From: Ectothiorhodospiraceae bacterium
Lineage (GTDB): Bacteria; Pseudomonadota; Gammaproteobacteria; Thiohalomonadales; Thiohalomonadaceae
Length of the DNA: 16,338 nt
Direction: 5' to 3'
Assembly: GCA_007125455.1 (NCBI GenBank)
Contig: SLDE01000130.1
Location: 1 to 16,338 of the forward strand
Shown piece after piece: positions 7,005 through 13,854 of this stretch (position 1 is the stretch's first letter; each line of letters opens with the position of its first letter). The notes under the pieces were generated by a model. That model saw only the letters and a program-made list of their open reading frames with translations. It had not been told where the DNA came from and searched no databases. The position numbers were made by a program, and so were the translations under genes.

Positions 7005-8389
7005 TGAGCAAGACAGAAACACGACACAGAGTATTGATTGTTGATGATGAACCGGATATCCGCGAACTGCTGGCCCTGACCCTCTCGCGTATGCAGTTGG
7101 CCTGTGATGAGGCGGAGACGGTGCAGGAGGCCACCACCCTGCTGGCCTCGCACAGCTATGATCTGTGCCTGACCGATATGCGCTTGCCCGATGGCAACGG
7201 GATGGATCTCATTCGCCATATCCAGAGCTGCCACCCCTGTGTGCCGGTGGCGATGATCACCGCCCATGGCAATATGAGCTCGGCCATTGAGGCCCTCAAG
7301 GCCGGTGCCTTCGACTTCCTCAACAAGCCGGTGGAGCTGCAGACCCTGCGCGACCTGGTGGCCTCGGCCCTGCGTTTGGGGGAGCGCAGCGACGGCGAAG
7401 CTCAGGGGGCCGAGCAAGGGCTGACCCTGCTCGGTGCCTCCGCCGCGATGGAGGGGGTACGGCAGATGACGCGCAAGCTGGCGCGTAGCCAGGCACCGGT
7501 CTATATCAGCGGCGAGTCCGGCACCGGCAAGGAGTTGGTGGCACGGATGATCCACGCTCAGGGACCGCGGGCGGATCAGCCGTTTATTGGGGTCAACTGC
7601 GGCGCGATCCCCGCCGATCTGATGGAGAGCGAGCTGTTTGGCCATAAGCGCGGCAGCTTTACCGGTGCCTATAGCGACAAGGAGGGGCTGTTCCAGGCCG
7701 CCAACGGTGGCACCCTGTTTCTCGACGAGGTGGCGGATCTGCCGTTGGAGATGCAGGTCAAGCTGCTGCGGGCCATTCAGGAGAAGGCGGTGCGCCCGGT
7801 GGGGGCGGCAGCGGAACAGCACATCGACGTGCGCATCCTCAGCGCTACCCACAAGGACCTGGCCGCCCGTGTCGAGGCCGGGGAGTTTCGTGAGGATCTG
7901 TTTTACCGGATCAACGTGATCCCGCTGCACCTGCCCAGCCTGCGCGAGCGGCCCGAGGATATCCCAGAGCTGGTGGCCCACTTTCTGCGCCAACTGGCCG
8001 AGGAGATGGGGATTCGCCCCCCGCGTTTGAGCGCCGAGGCCGAGCAGGCCCTGCTGGCCCACCGCTACTGCGGCAATGTGCGCGAGTTGGAGAATATCCT
8101 TGAACGGGCGATGACCCTGTGTGACGACGGCGAGATCGCGCTGGCCGACTTGCAACTGCCGACCCACAACCTGCCCAGTAATGGCGGTGGGGATGCACCG
8201 AATGTGTCGGCGGATGAAGAGACACAGGTCAGCCGCATGGGCCTAGAGGCCTACCTGGAGAGCGTGGAAAAGCGCATCATCCTCGATGCGCTAAAACAGA
8301 CCAGAAATAACAAGACTGCCGCCGCCAAGCAACTGGGGATCAGTTTCCGCGCGCTGCGTTATCGCCTCAAGAAGCTGGAGCTGGAGTGA
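7004..8389 (+). CDS. pilR: sigma-54-dependent response regulator PilR
   Basis: A 461-residue NtrC-family activator with three domains. The receiver (about 8-122) has the acidic pair D14-D15, phosphorylated D58 in CLTDMRLPDGNG and K108 in NKP. The AAA+ domain (about 141-370) has Walker A GESGTGKE (170-177), the sigma-54 contact loop as GSFTGA (217-222, Ser for the usual Ala), Walker B GGTLFLDEV (235-243) and the arginine-rich LRERPEDIP stretch. A Fis-type helix-turn-helix closes the protein (about 436-457, NKTAAAKQLGISFRALRYRL). Together with PilS it should activate sigma-54 promoters such as that of pilA, which is not in the window. It ends 29 bases from the convergent fkpB stop; I see no clear terminator between them. 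Confidence 0.93.
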   Translation: MSKTETRHRVLIVDDEPDIRELLALTLSRMQLACDEAETVQEATTLLASHSYDLCLTDMRLPDGNGMDLIRHIQSCHPCVPVAMITAHGNMSSAIEALKAGAFDFLNKPVELQTLRDLVASALRLGERSDGEAQGAEQGLTLLGASAAMEGVRQMTRKLARSQAPVYISGESGTGKELVARMIHAQGPRADQPFIGVNCGAIPADLMESELFGHKRGSFTGAYSDKEGLFQAANGGTLFLDEVADLPLEMQVKLLRAIQEKAVRPVGAAAEQHIDVRILSATHKDLAARVEAGEFREDLFYRINVIPLHLPSLRERPEDIPELVAHFLRQLAEEMGIRPPRLSAEAEQALLAHRYCGNVRELENILERAMTLCDDGEIALADLQLPTHNLPSNGGGDAPNVSADEETQVSRMGLEAYLESVEKRIILDALKQTRNNKTAAAKQLGISFRALRYRLKKLELE

Positions 8390-8418
8390 AGGTTTGCCCC
8401 AGGCGCTAAGCCACATCT

Positions 8419-8856
8419 TTATTCGACGCTGAGGATCTCCACCTCAAAGCTGAGCTGATGCCCGGAGAAGGGGTGGTTGAAGTCGACCAATACCTGATCT
8501 CCTTCCACCTCGATGATCATCCCTGGTAGTTCTTGCCCGTTGGGCAGGGTGAAGCCGATCACCAGGCCGGGGGCGACGGGGGTGTCTTCGCCGAAGTCGC
8601 TGCGGCTTAGGGTGTGGATGTTCTCGGTATCCTTGTGACCGAAGCCTTGCTCGGGGGCGAGGGGGATGCTCTCCCGCGCGCCAGGCTGGAGCCCGATCAG
8701 GACCTCTTCCAGCCCAGGGGCAAGGGTGCCGTCGCCATGTACGAAGGCGATGGGTTCATTGTCTTCCCAGGTGGAGTCGGCCACGGTGCCGTCTTCCAGG
8801 ATGATGCGGTAGTGCATCACCACCTTGCTGTTGGGCTGGATGGTTTTTTCGCTCAA
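8419..8856 (-). CDS. fkpB: FKBP-type peptidyl-prolyl isomerase, SlpA/FkpB type
   Basis: A 145-residue cytoplasmic prolyl isomerase and chaperone; E. coli FkpB (SlpA) has 149. The FKBP core is split by an insert-in-flap domain as in SlyD/SlpA: VVMHYRIILEDGTVADST near the start, GLEEVLIGLQPGARESI, FGHKD, then VDFNHPFSGHQLSFEVEIL at the end. The SlyD-type histidine-rich metal tail is absent. I place the start at TTG 8856, because AAGGAG lies six bases before it and the product then begins MSEKTIQPNS like its relatives; a TTG at 8862 directly abuts the Shine-Dalgarno sequence and is unlikely. It is the last gene of the leftward cluster, 20 bases after lspA. The ispH gene that often follows is missing here. 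Confidence 0.92.
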   Translation of the reverse strand: MSEKTIQPNSKVVMHYRIILEDGTVADSTWEDNEPIAFVHGDGTLAPGLEEVLIGLQPGARESIPLAPEQGFGHKDTENIHTLSRSDFGEDTPVAPGLVIGFTLPNGQELPGMIIEVEGDQVLVDFNHPFSGHQLSFEVEILSVE

Positions 8857-8876
8857 GTTCAACTCCTTGCTGTAAA

Positions 8877-9347
8877 TCAGTCTTTTTCAGCATTGGCATG
8901 GCGGAAACTGTCGAAGATCATCAGCGCTGCGCCTACGCTGATCGCCATGTCGGCGATATTGAAGGCGGGCCAGTGCCATTCGTTGTAGTAGATGTCGATA
9001 AAGTCGATCACGTACCCCAGCAGCAGGCGATCCCACAGGTTGCCCAGTGCGCCACCGAGCAGCAAGGCCAGACCGAGGGCCAGCACGGTCTGGCCAGGCC
9101 GCAGGCGCGACAGCCAGATCACCAGCACCACACTGATAACGATGGCGATCAGGGCAAAGAACCAGCGCTGCCAGCCCCCCGCCTCGCTGAGAAAGCTGAA
9201 TGCCGCCCCGGTATTGTAGACTAGGGTGAAGTTGAACATCGGCATCACCGCCACCGGCATGCCGTAGTCCAGCGAGGTATTGGCCCACCACTTGGTGAGT
9301 TGATCCAGAAGGATGATGGCTACCGAGAGCCAAAGCCATTTGAGCAT
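8877..9347 (-). CDS. lspA: lipoprotein signal peptidase (signal peptidase II)
   Basis: A 156-residue inner-membrane aspartyl protease that removes the signal peptide of diacylglyceryl-modified prolipoproteins. Four hydrophobic segments are visible (about 4-20, 62-80, 87-103 and 128-147). Family motifs are present: DQLTKWW (15-21), FNFTLVYNTGAAFSFL (38-53), GGALGNLWDR (98-107), and VIDFIDIYY with FNIADMAI. D115 and D133 are the probable catalytic pair, with the 18-residue spacing of the E. coli enzyme. The ATG has AGGAAA just upstream. It is separated from ileS by a 219-bp repeat-filled spacer. Confidence 0.96.
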   Translation of the reverse strand: MLKWLWLSVAIILLDQLTKWWANTSLDYGMPVAVMPMFNFTLVYNTGAAFSFLSEAGGWQRWFFALIAIVISVVLVIWLSRLRPGQTVLALGLALLLGGALGNLWDRLLLGYVIDFIDIYYNEWHWPAFNIADMAISVGAALMIFDSFRHANAEKD

Positions 9348-9366
9348 GATCTTTCCTGATAAAACC

Positions 9367-9563
9367 TTTTCAACACAGAGGCCACAGAGTTCGCTGAGAA
9401 AACCCCGGTTGTAGGAGCGGCTCTGCCGCGATTGGTTTGGTCAATCGGGCTAGAGCCAGTCCTACCTGTCACGACGTACTACGCAGTGGAGCTATTCGGT
9501 TACTACGCTATGCTAACCTGACCTACGCCTTCTCTGCGACCCCAGCGTCTCTGCGGTGAATAG
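9367..9563 (-). repeat. inverted pair of CACAGAGG-type repeat arms in the ileS-lspA spacer
   Basis: The left arm (9367-9404) reads CAACACAGAGG, CACAGAG, GCTGAGAAAA. The right arm (9526-9563), read on the minus strand, gives TTCACCGCAGAG, then CGCAGAGAAGG. Both belong to one degenerate family of short CRCAGAG units and point toward each other. Bases 9368-9389 match 15826-15805 (minus strand) at 21 of 22 positions, so the family recurs in the window. Between the arms are a REP-like palindrome and, at about 9500-9526, a CTACGCTATGCTAACCTGAC-type stretch that looks like part of another common intergenic repeat. No gene is visible here. Confidence 0.65.
9411..9465 (+). repeat. REP-like imperfect palindrome
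   Basis: The outer arms gtaggagcggctct and agagccagtcctac pair with two mismatches, and inner cgattg/caatcg extends the stem toward a loop near 9436-9440. The GTAGGAGCGGCT opening resembles REP sequences known from Pseudomonas. In the ileS-lspA transcript it would form a stable hairpin that could lower or stabilise part of the message. Confidence 0.6.
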
Positions 9564-9566
9564 TCT

Positions 9567-12407
9567 TTAGGCAAAGCGCCGCATTTCGCCTTCGCCGTCG
9601 ATGTTTTCCACGCAGCGGCCACACAGTTCGGGGTGTGCGGCGTGGCTGCCTACGTCTTCCCGGTAGTGCCAGCAGCGGGTGCACTTTTGGTGGGCACTGG
9701 CGGCCACGGCGATCCAGACTTCGTCGCCGTTTTCCAGCTGGTAGTGCATCGCCTCGGGCGGCGGTTCGTTGACGACCGGTTGGATGGTGGCGGCAGAGGT
9801 GATTAGCACAAAGCGCAGCTCATCGCCCAGGAGGGCGAGGCGCTGGTGCAGTTCGCTGCCGCAGTAGAGGGTGACCTCGGCCTGCAGGTTGGCACCGATC
9901 TCGCCGGCATTGCGCAGCCGTTCCAGTTCGCGGTTGACCGCATCGCGCAGCTCCATCACCCCGCCCCAGTAGGCAAGGTCCAGTTGGCCGAGGTGTTGTT
10001 CGGGGAAGTCGTACCAAGTCTCCAGGAAGACCGAATCACCGCGCTGGCCCGGGATCTGTTGCCAGATCTCCTCGCCGGTGAAGCTGAGGATGGGGGCCAG
10101 CCAGCGGCTCATCGCTTCAATGATGTGGTAGATGGCACTCTGGGCCGAGCGGCGCGCCAGGGAGTTGGCGGGGGTGGTGTACTGGCGATCCTTGATCACG
10201 TCCAGGTAGAAGGAGCCCATGTCCACCGAGCAAAAGTTGTGTACCTTTTGGTAGATCTGGTGGAACTCGTATTTTTCGTAGGCCGGTAGCAATTCTTCCT
10301 GCAACTGGGCGGCACGGGCCACCGCCCAGGCGTCCAGCGCCAGCAGTTGGCTCGGTGGGAGCAGGTTCTCTGCCGGGTCGAAACCGGCCAGGTTGGCGAG
10401 CAGGAAGCGTGCGGTGTTGCGGATGCGTCGGTAGGCATCGGCGGTGCGCTTGAGGATCTCGTCGGAGACGGTCATCTCGCCGCGGTAGTCGGTAGAGGAG
10501 ACCCATAGGCGCAGGATGTCGGCCCCCAGGTTGCCGACCACCTTTTGCGGTGCAACCACGTTGCCCTTCGACTTGGACATCTTCTGGCCCTTGGCATCCA
10601 CGGTGAAGCCGTGGGTCAGTACTGCCTTGTAGGGGGCCTTGCCGGTAGTGGCCACGGCGGTGAGCAGGGAAGACTGGAACCAGCCGCGATGCTGGTCCGA
10701 ACCCTCCAGATAGAGATCCGCCGGGCGTTGCAGGCCTTCGCGTTGAGTGAGCACGCAGGCGTGGGTCACGCCGGAATCGAACCACACGTCCAGGGTGTCC
10801 TGCACCTTGTCGTAGTCGCCCGCCTCGCTGCCCAATAGCTCAGCCGGTTCGAGGTCGAACCAGGCATCGATGCCCTGTTGCTCGACCCGCTGGGCCACCT
10901 GTTCGATCAGTTTGGCGGTGTCGGGGTGCAGCTTGCCGCTGGTCTTGTGCACGAACAGGGCGATCGGCACCCCCCAGTTGCGCTGGCGCGAGATGCACCA
11001 GTCGGGGCGGTTTTGCACCATCGCCTCGATGCGTGCCTGGCCCCAGTCCGGGATCCACTGGGTCTGTGTGATCGCGTTCAATGCCGCAGGGCGCAGGCCG
11101 TGTTGTTCCATACTGATAAACCACTGCGGGGTGGCGCGGAAGATGATCGGGGTCTTGTGGCGCCAGCAGTGCGGGTAGCTGTGGCGCAGTGCCTGGGCAT
11201 GCACCAACTTGCCGTGCTCGCGCAGCACCTCCAGCACCGAGTCGTTGGCCTTGAACACGTGCTGACCGGCGAACAGCTCGGTATCGGGCAGGAACTTGCC
11301 ATCGCCACCGACCGGGTTGTGGACCTTGAGCTTGTAGCGCAGGCCGACCACGTAGTCCTCCTGGCCGTGGCCGGGGGCGGTGTGTACCGCACCGGTACCG
11401 GCCTCCAGGCTGACATGCTCGCCCAGGATCACCGGCACCTCACGGGTGTAGAAGGGGTGCTGCAGTTTGAGCCCTTCCAGGTCGCTGCCCTGGCAGTAGC
11501 CGATCACCTTGTAATCGTCCACCCCGTAGCGGGACATGGTCTCCTTGAGCAGCCCTTCGGCCAGGATCAGGCACTCGGGGCCGTGTTCACCCACCCCGTC
11601 GCACTGCACCAGTGCATACTCCAGCTCCCCATTGAGGGCGACCGCCTGGTTGGCGGGCAGGGTCCAGGGGGTGGTGGTCCAGATCACCACCGAGACCGGC
11701 CCCTTGCAGGGGTGATCACTGGCCTTGTGGATGCGGCTCAGCAGGGCCTCGTCGTCCAGCACCTCAAAGCGCACATCAATGGCAGGGGAGGTCTTGTCTT
11801 CATACTCCACCTCGGCCTCGGCCAGTGCCGAGCCACAGTCGGTACACCAGTGTACCGGCTTGGCCCCCTTGTGCAGGTGGCCCTGTTCGATGATCTGTCC
11901 GAGGGTGCGGATGATGTCCGCCTCGAAGCGATAGTCCATGGTCAGGTAGGGCTGCTCCCAGTCAGCGAAGATCCCCAGTCGCTTGAAGTCCTCGCGCTGA
12001 CCGTCCACCTGCTCACTGGCATAGGTGCGGCAAGCGGCGCGGAACTCCGCCGGGCTGACCGCTACCCCGGCCTTGCCGAGCTTCTTTTCCACCTGTAGCT
12101 CAATGGGCAGGCCATGGCAATCCCAGCCCGGCACATAGGGGGCATCGTAGCCGCTCAGGGTACGCGACTTGACGATGATGTCCTTGAGGATCTTGTTTAC
12201 CGCATGGCCGATATGGATATTACCGTTGGCGTAGGGGGGGCCATCGTGCAGGACGAACTTGGGCCGTCCCTTGCCCGACTCGCGCAACTGGCCATAGAGA
12301 TCCATCGCCTGCCAGCGCTGGATCATCTCCGGCTCACGCTTGGGCAGATTGCCGCGCATGGGAAAGTCGGTCTCGGGCAAATTCAGGGTATGTTTGTAAT
12401 CACTCAC
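9567..12407 (-). CDS. ileS: isoleucyl-tRNA synthetase
   Basis: A 946-residue class I synthetase that attaches isoleucine to tRNA-Ile; the length is typical of the bacterial type (E. coli 938). The HIGH motif is exact at 65-68 within GPPYANGNIHIGH, and KMSKS is at 609-613. GWDCHGLPIE, the CP1 editing domain with WTTTPWTLPAN and the downstream GTGAVHTAPGHGQEDY are all present. The C-terminal zinc site has C909, C912, C929 and C932 (CTRCW and CGRC). The start is GTG at 12407, with AAGGTG seven bases upstream; the product begins MSDYKHTLNLPETDFPMRGNL without a break in similarity. It is the second gene of the leftward cluster. Confidence 0.97.
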   Translation of the reverse strand: MSDYKHTLNLPETDFPMRGNLPKREPEMIQRWQAMDLYGQLRESGKGRPKFVLHDGPPYANGNIHIGHAVNKILKDIIVKSRTLSGYDAPYVPGWDCHGLPIELQVEKKLGKAGVAVSPAEFRAACRTYASEQVDGQREDFKRLGIFADWEQPYLTMDYRFEADIIRTLGQIIEQGHLHKGAKPVHWCTDCGSALAEAEVEYEDKTSPAIDVRFEVLDDEALLSRIHKASDHPCKGPVSVVIWTTTPWTLPANQAVALNGELEYALVQCDGVGEHGPECLILAEGLLKETMSRYGVDDYKVIGYCQGSDLEGLKLQHPFYTREVPVILGEHVSLEAGTGAVHTAPGHGQEDYVVGLRYKLKVHNPVGGDGKFLPDTELFAGQHVFKANDSVLEVLREHGKLVHAQALRHSYPHCWRHKTPIIFRATPQWFISMEQHGLRPAALNAITQTQWIPDWGQARIEAMVQNRPDWCISRQRNWGVPIALFVHKTSGKLHPDTAKLIEQVAQRVEQQGIDAWFDLEPAELLGSEAGDYDKVQDTLDVWFDSGVTHACVLTQREGLQRPADLYLEGSDQHRGWFQSSLLTAVATTGKAPYKAVLTHGFTVDAKGQKMSKSKGNVVAPQKVVGNLGADILRLWVSSTDYRGEMTVSDEILKRTADAYRRIRNTARFLLANLAGFDPAENLLPPSQLLALDAWAVARAAQLQEELLPAYEKYEFHQIYQKVHNFCSVDMGSFYLDVIKDRQYTTPANSLARRSAQSAIYHIIEAMSRWLAPILSFTGEEIWQQIPGQRGDSVFLETWYDFPEQHLGQLDLAYWGGVMELRDAVNRELERLRNAGEIGANLQAEVTLYCGSELHQRLALLGDELRFVLITSAATIQPVVNEPPPEAMHYQLENGDEVWIAVAASAHQKCTRCWHYREDVGSHAAHPELCGRCVENIDGEGEMRRFA

Positions 12408-12438
12408 GGGGTATCACCTTAAGGATTTAAAAGCATGT

Positions 12439-12666
12439 AACCGCAAAGGGCGCAAAGGGCGCAAAGGATTACAAGTCAGTACAGTTTGTTTAGTCGTTAT
12501 CTCTAACCAGATAGATAACACCACCGACACAACAGGCTGTTAGCGCACTGTAATACGAAAAGTATGCATAATGACCATCTTGAACTGTGTAAACATCAGA
12601 GGCTCTTGGGAGGCGTCTCCTTGAACCCCGTTCAATCTCTTTGCGTTCTTCGTGCCCTCTGCGGTT
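12439..12666 (-). repeat. inverted repeat arms with 9-bp tandem units in the ribF-ileS spacer
   Basis: The left arm has three 9-base units of cgcaaaggg (12442-12450, 12451-12459, 12460-12468, the last ending in a). The right arm (12636-12666), read on the minus strand, gives aaccgcagagggcacg and aacgcaaag, the same family in opposite orientation. The right arm contains the TAA stop codon of ribF. The 165-bp centre is richer in A and T than its surroundings and has no gene I can support. The arrangement parallels that in the ileS-lspA spacer, suggesting a short mobile or duplicated element. Confidence 0.65.
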
Positions 12667-13597
12667 AAATCTGTTTTCCAAAAAACGCCCTGGCCGCCTC
12701 GGCATCGTGCAGGATCTGCGCCTTCAGGGCCTCGAACGAGTCAAAGCGGCGTTCGGGGCGGATAAACTTGAGAAAGTCTACATGGACATGGCGACCGTAG
12801 ATATCCCTACGAAAGTCGAATAGGTGCACTTCGAGGATGGCGTGGCTGCCGTCTACGGTGGGGCGGGTGCCGACGTTGGCTACCCCTTGCACCGGCTCGC
12901 CCTCGATGCCGAACATCTCTACCGCAAAAACCCCATCCACCGGACTGCGGGCACGGTGCAGGAAGATGTTGGCGGTGGGAAAACCAATCGTGCGCCCGCG
13001 CTTGTTGCCGTGGGCCACCCGTCCGCTCATCCGGTAGGGGCGGCCCAGCAATTGCGCGGCCTGGCCCAGATCACCGCACTGCAGTGCCTCACGGATACGG
13101 GTACTGCTGACACGCCCACCGCCGATGGCGAAGGTGTGCATGTGCACCACCTCAAAGTCGTGAGCCGCGCCCGCCGCCTGGAGCATGGTAAAGTCGCCAC
13201 TGCGCCCCTGGCCGAAGCGAAAGTCATCGCCCACCACCAAGTGGCGGACCCCCAGCCCTTCCACCAGTACCTGCCGGATGAAGGCCTCGGCGGAGAGCTG
13301 CGCGAGTCCCTGTTTGAAGGAAAGGCACAGCACCCGATCCACCGAGTAGCGCTGCAGTGCGGTGAGTTTTTCGCGCAGCCGGGTCAGGCGCGGTGGCAAC
13401 TCGCCATGGTTGAAGTACTCCTGGGGCTGAGGCTCGAAGGTGATCACGGTTACCGGCAGGCCCAGCTCCGCTCCTTTTTCCGCCAATTGCCCCAACACGG
13501 ACTGATGCCCCAGGTGTACCCCGTCGAAGTTGCCGATGGTGGCGACGCAGCCGTGGTGGCGCGAACGAAGATTGTGCAGACCACGGATCAGCTCCAT
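12665..13597 (-). CDS. ribF: bifunctional riboflavin kinase / FAD synthetase
   Basis: A 310-residue cytoplasmic enzyme that phosphorylates riboflavin to FMN and adenylates FMN to FAD. The N-terminal nucleotidyltransferase domain has GNFDGVHLGH at 22-31 and SSTRIREAL near 164-172. The C-terminal kinase domain has KRGRTIGFPTAN (199-210), NVGTRPTV (241-248) and LEVHLFDF (255-262), where E256 is the likely catalytic base. The length matches E. coli RibF (313). The start is ATG 13597 with AAGGA about eleven bases upstream. It is the first gene of the leftward cluster and diverges from thiC. AT-rich TATATATA and TATACT stretches at 13610-13645 (minus strand) may hold its promoter, but no -35 is convincing. 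Confidence 0.96.
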   Translation of the reverse strand: MELIRGLHNLRSRHHGCVATIGNFDGVHLGHQSVLGQLAEKGAELGLPVTVITFEPQPQEYFNHGELPPRLTRLREKLTALQRYSVDRVLCLSFKQGLAQLSAEAFIRQVLVEGLGVRHLVVGDDFRFGQGRSGDFTMLQAAGAAHDFEVVHMHTFAIGGGRVSSTRIREALQCGDLGQAAQLLGRPYRMSGRVAHGNKRGRTIGFPTANIFLHRARSPVDGVFAVEMFGIEGEPVQGVANVGTRPTVDGSHAILEVHLFDFRRDIYGRHVHVDFLKFIRPERRFDSFEALKAQILHDAEAARAFFGKQI

Positions 13598-13675
13598 GTA
13601 CGCTTTAGTCCTTCATACTATATATATGCGAAAGGGCGGCAGTATATCAGGGATTGAGCTGCAGGGTTAGCGCCC

Positions 13676-13705
13676 TTGCCCTGGAGCCGCACTCGGCGGT
13701 ATAGT
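13676..13705 (+). promoter_or_regulatory. promoter of the thiC riboswitch transcript
   Basis: TTGCCC (13676-13681) and TATAGT (13700-13705) are 18 bases apart, matching the sigma-70 consensus at four and five positions. Transcription would start near 13712, exactly at the beginning of the riboswitch aptamer, which supports the call. Confidence 0.55.
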
Positions 13706-13712
13706 TGAGCGC

Positions 13713-13796
13713 ATCACTGGGGGTGCCGGTTGGTCCGGCTGAGATATCACCCTTTGAACCTGATCCAGTTCATCCTGGCGTAGGGAAGTGGCGTGA
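13713..13796 (+). promoter_or_regulatory. TPP riboswitch (THI box)
   Basis: The conserved aptamer blocks are in order: TGGGGGTGCC at the start, CTGAGA at 13739-13744, ACCTGATCCAGTTCATCCTG from 13758, and GCGTAGGGAAG at 13778-13788. Short outer pairing between cact and agtg forms P1. The placement directly before thiC is the classic one: bound thiamine pyrophosphate lowers thiC expression. The ends are accurate to a few bases. Confidence 0.95.
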
Positions 13797-13819
13797 CGGC
13801 TGATTCGTGGCGTTGCCTT

Positions 13820-13848
13820 TCCTCCCCAGCCCATCTGTAGCAAGAGGA
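13820..13848 (+). promoter_or_regulatory. possible Shine-Dalgarno sequestering hairpin of the riboswitch
   Basis: TCCTC (13820-13824) can pair with GAGGA (13844-13848), the thiC ribosome binding site, across a 19-base loop. No T-run terminator is seen between the aptamer and thiC, so translational control fits better than termination. The pairing is only 5 bp, so this is a suggestion. Confidence 0.35.
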
Positions 13849-13854
13849 CCCGCC

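Noticed and set aside
8390..8418. Terminator between convergent pilR and fkpB
   Set aside because: No stem of useful length or T run is visible in the 29-base gap.
12439..12470. Small CRISPR-like tandem array
   Set aside because: Units are 9 bp, adjacent and without spacers, and no cas gene is in the window.
12490..12705. Minus-strand open frame of 71 codons between ileS and ribF
   Set aside because: Its start lies inside the ribF coding region and the next part is translation of the CRCAGAGG repeat arm. It has no ribosome binding site, so it is not called as a gene.
13807..13854. Earlier GTG start for thiC
   Set aside because: It would begin inside the riboswitch expression platform and has no ribosome binding site; ATG 13855 has AGAGGA at the right distance and gives the usual ThiC N-terminus.
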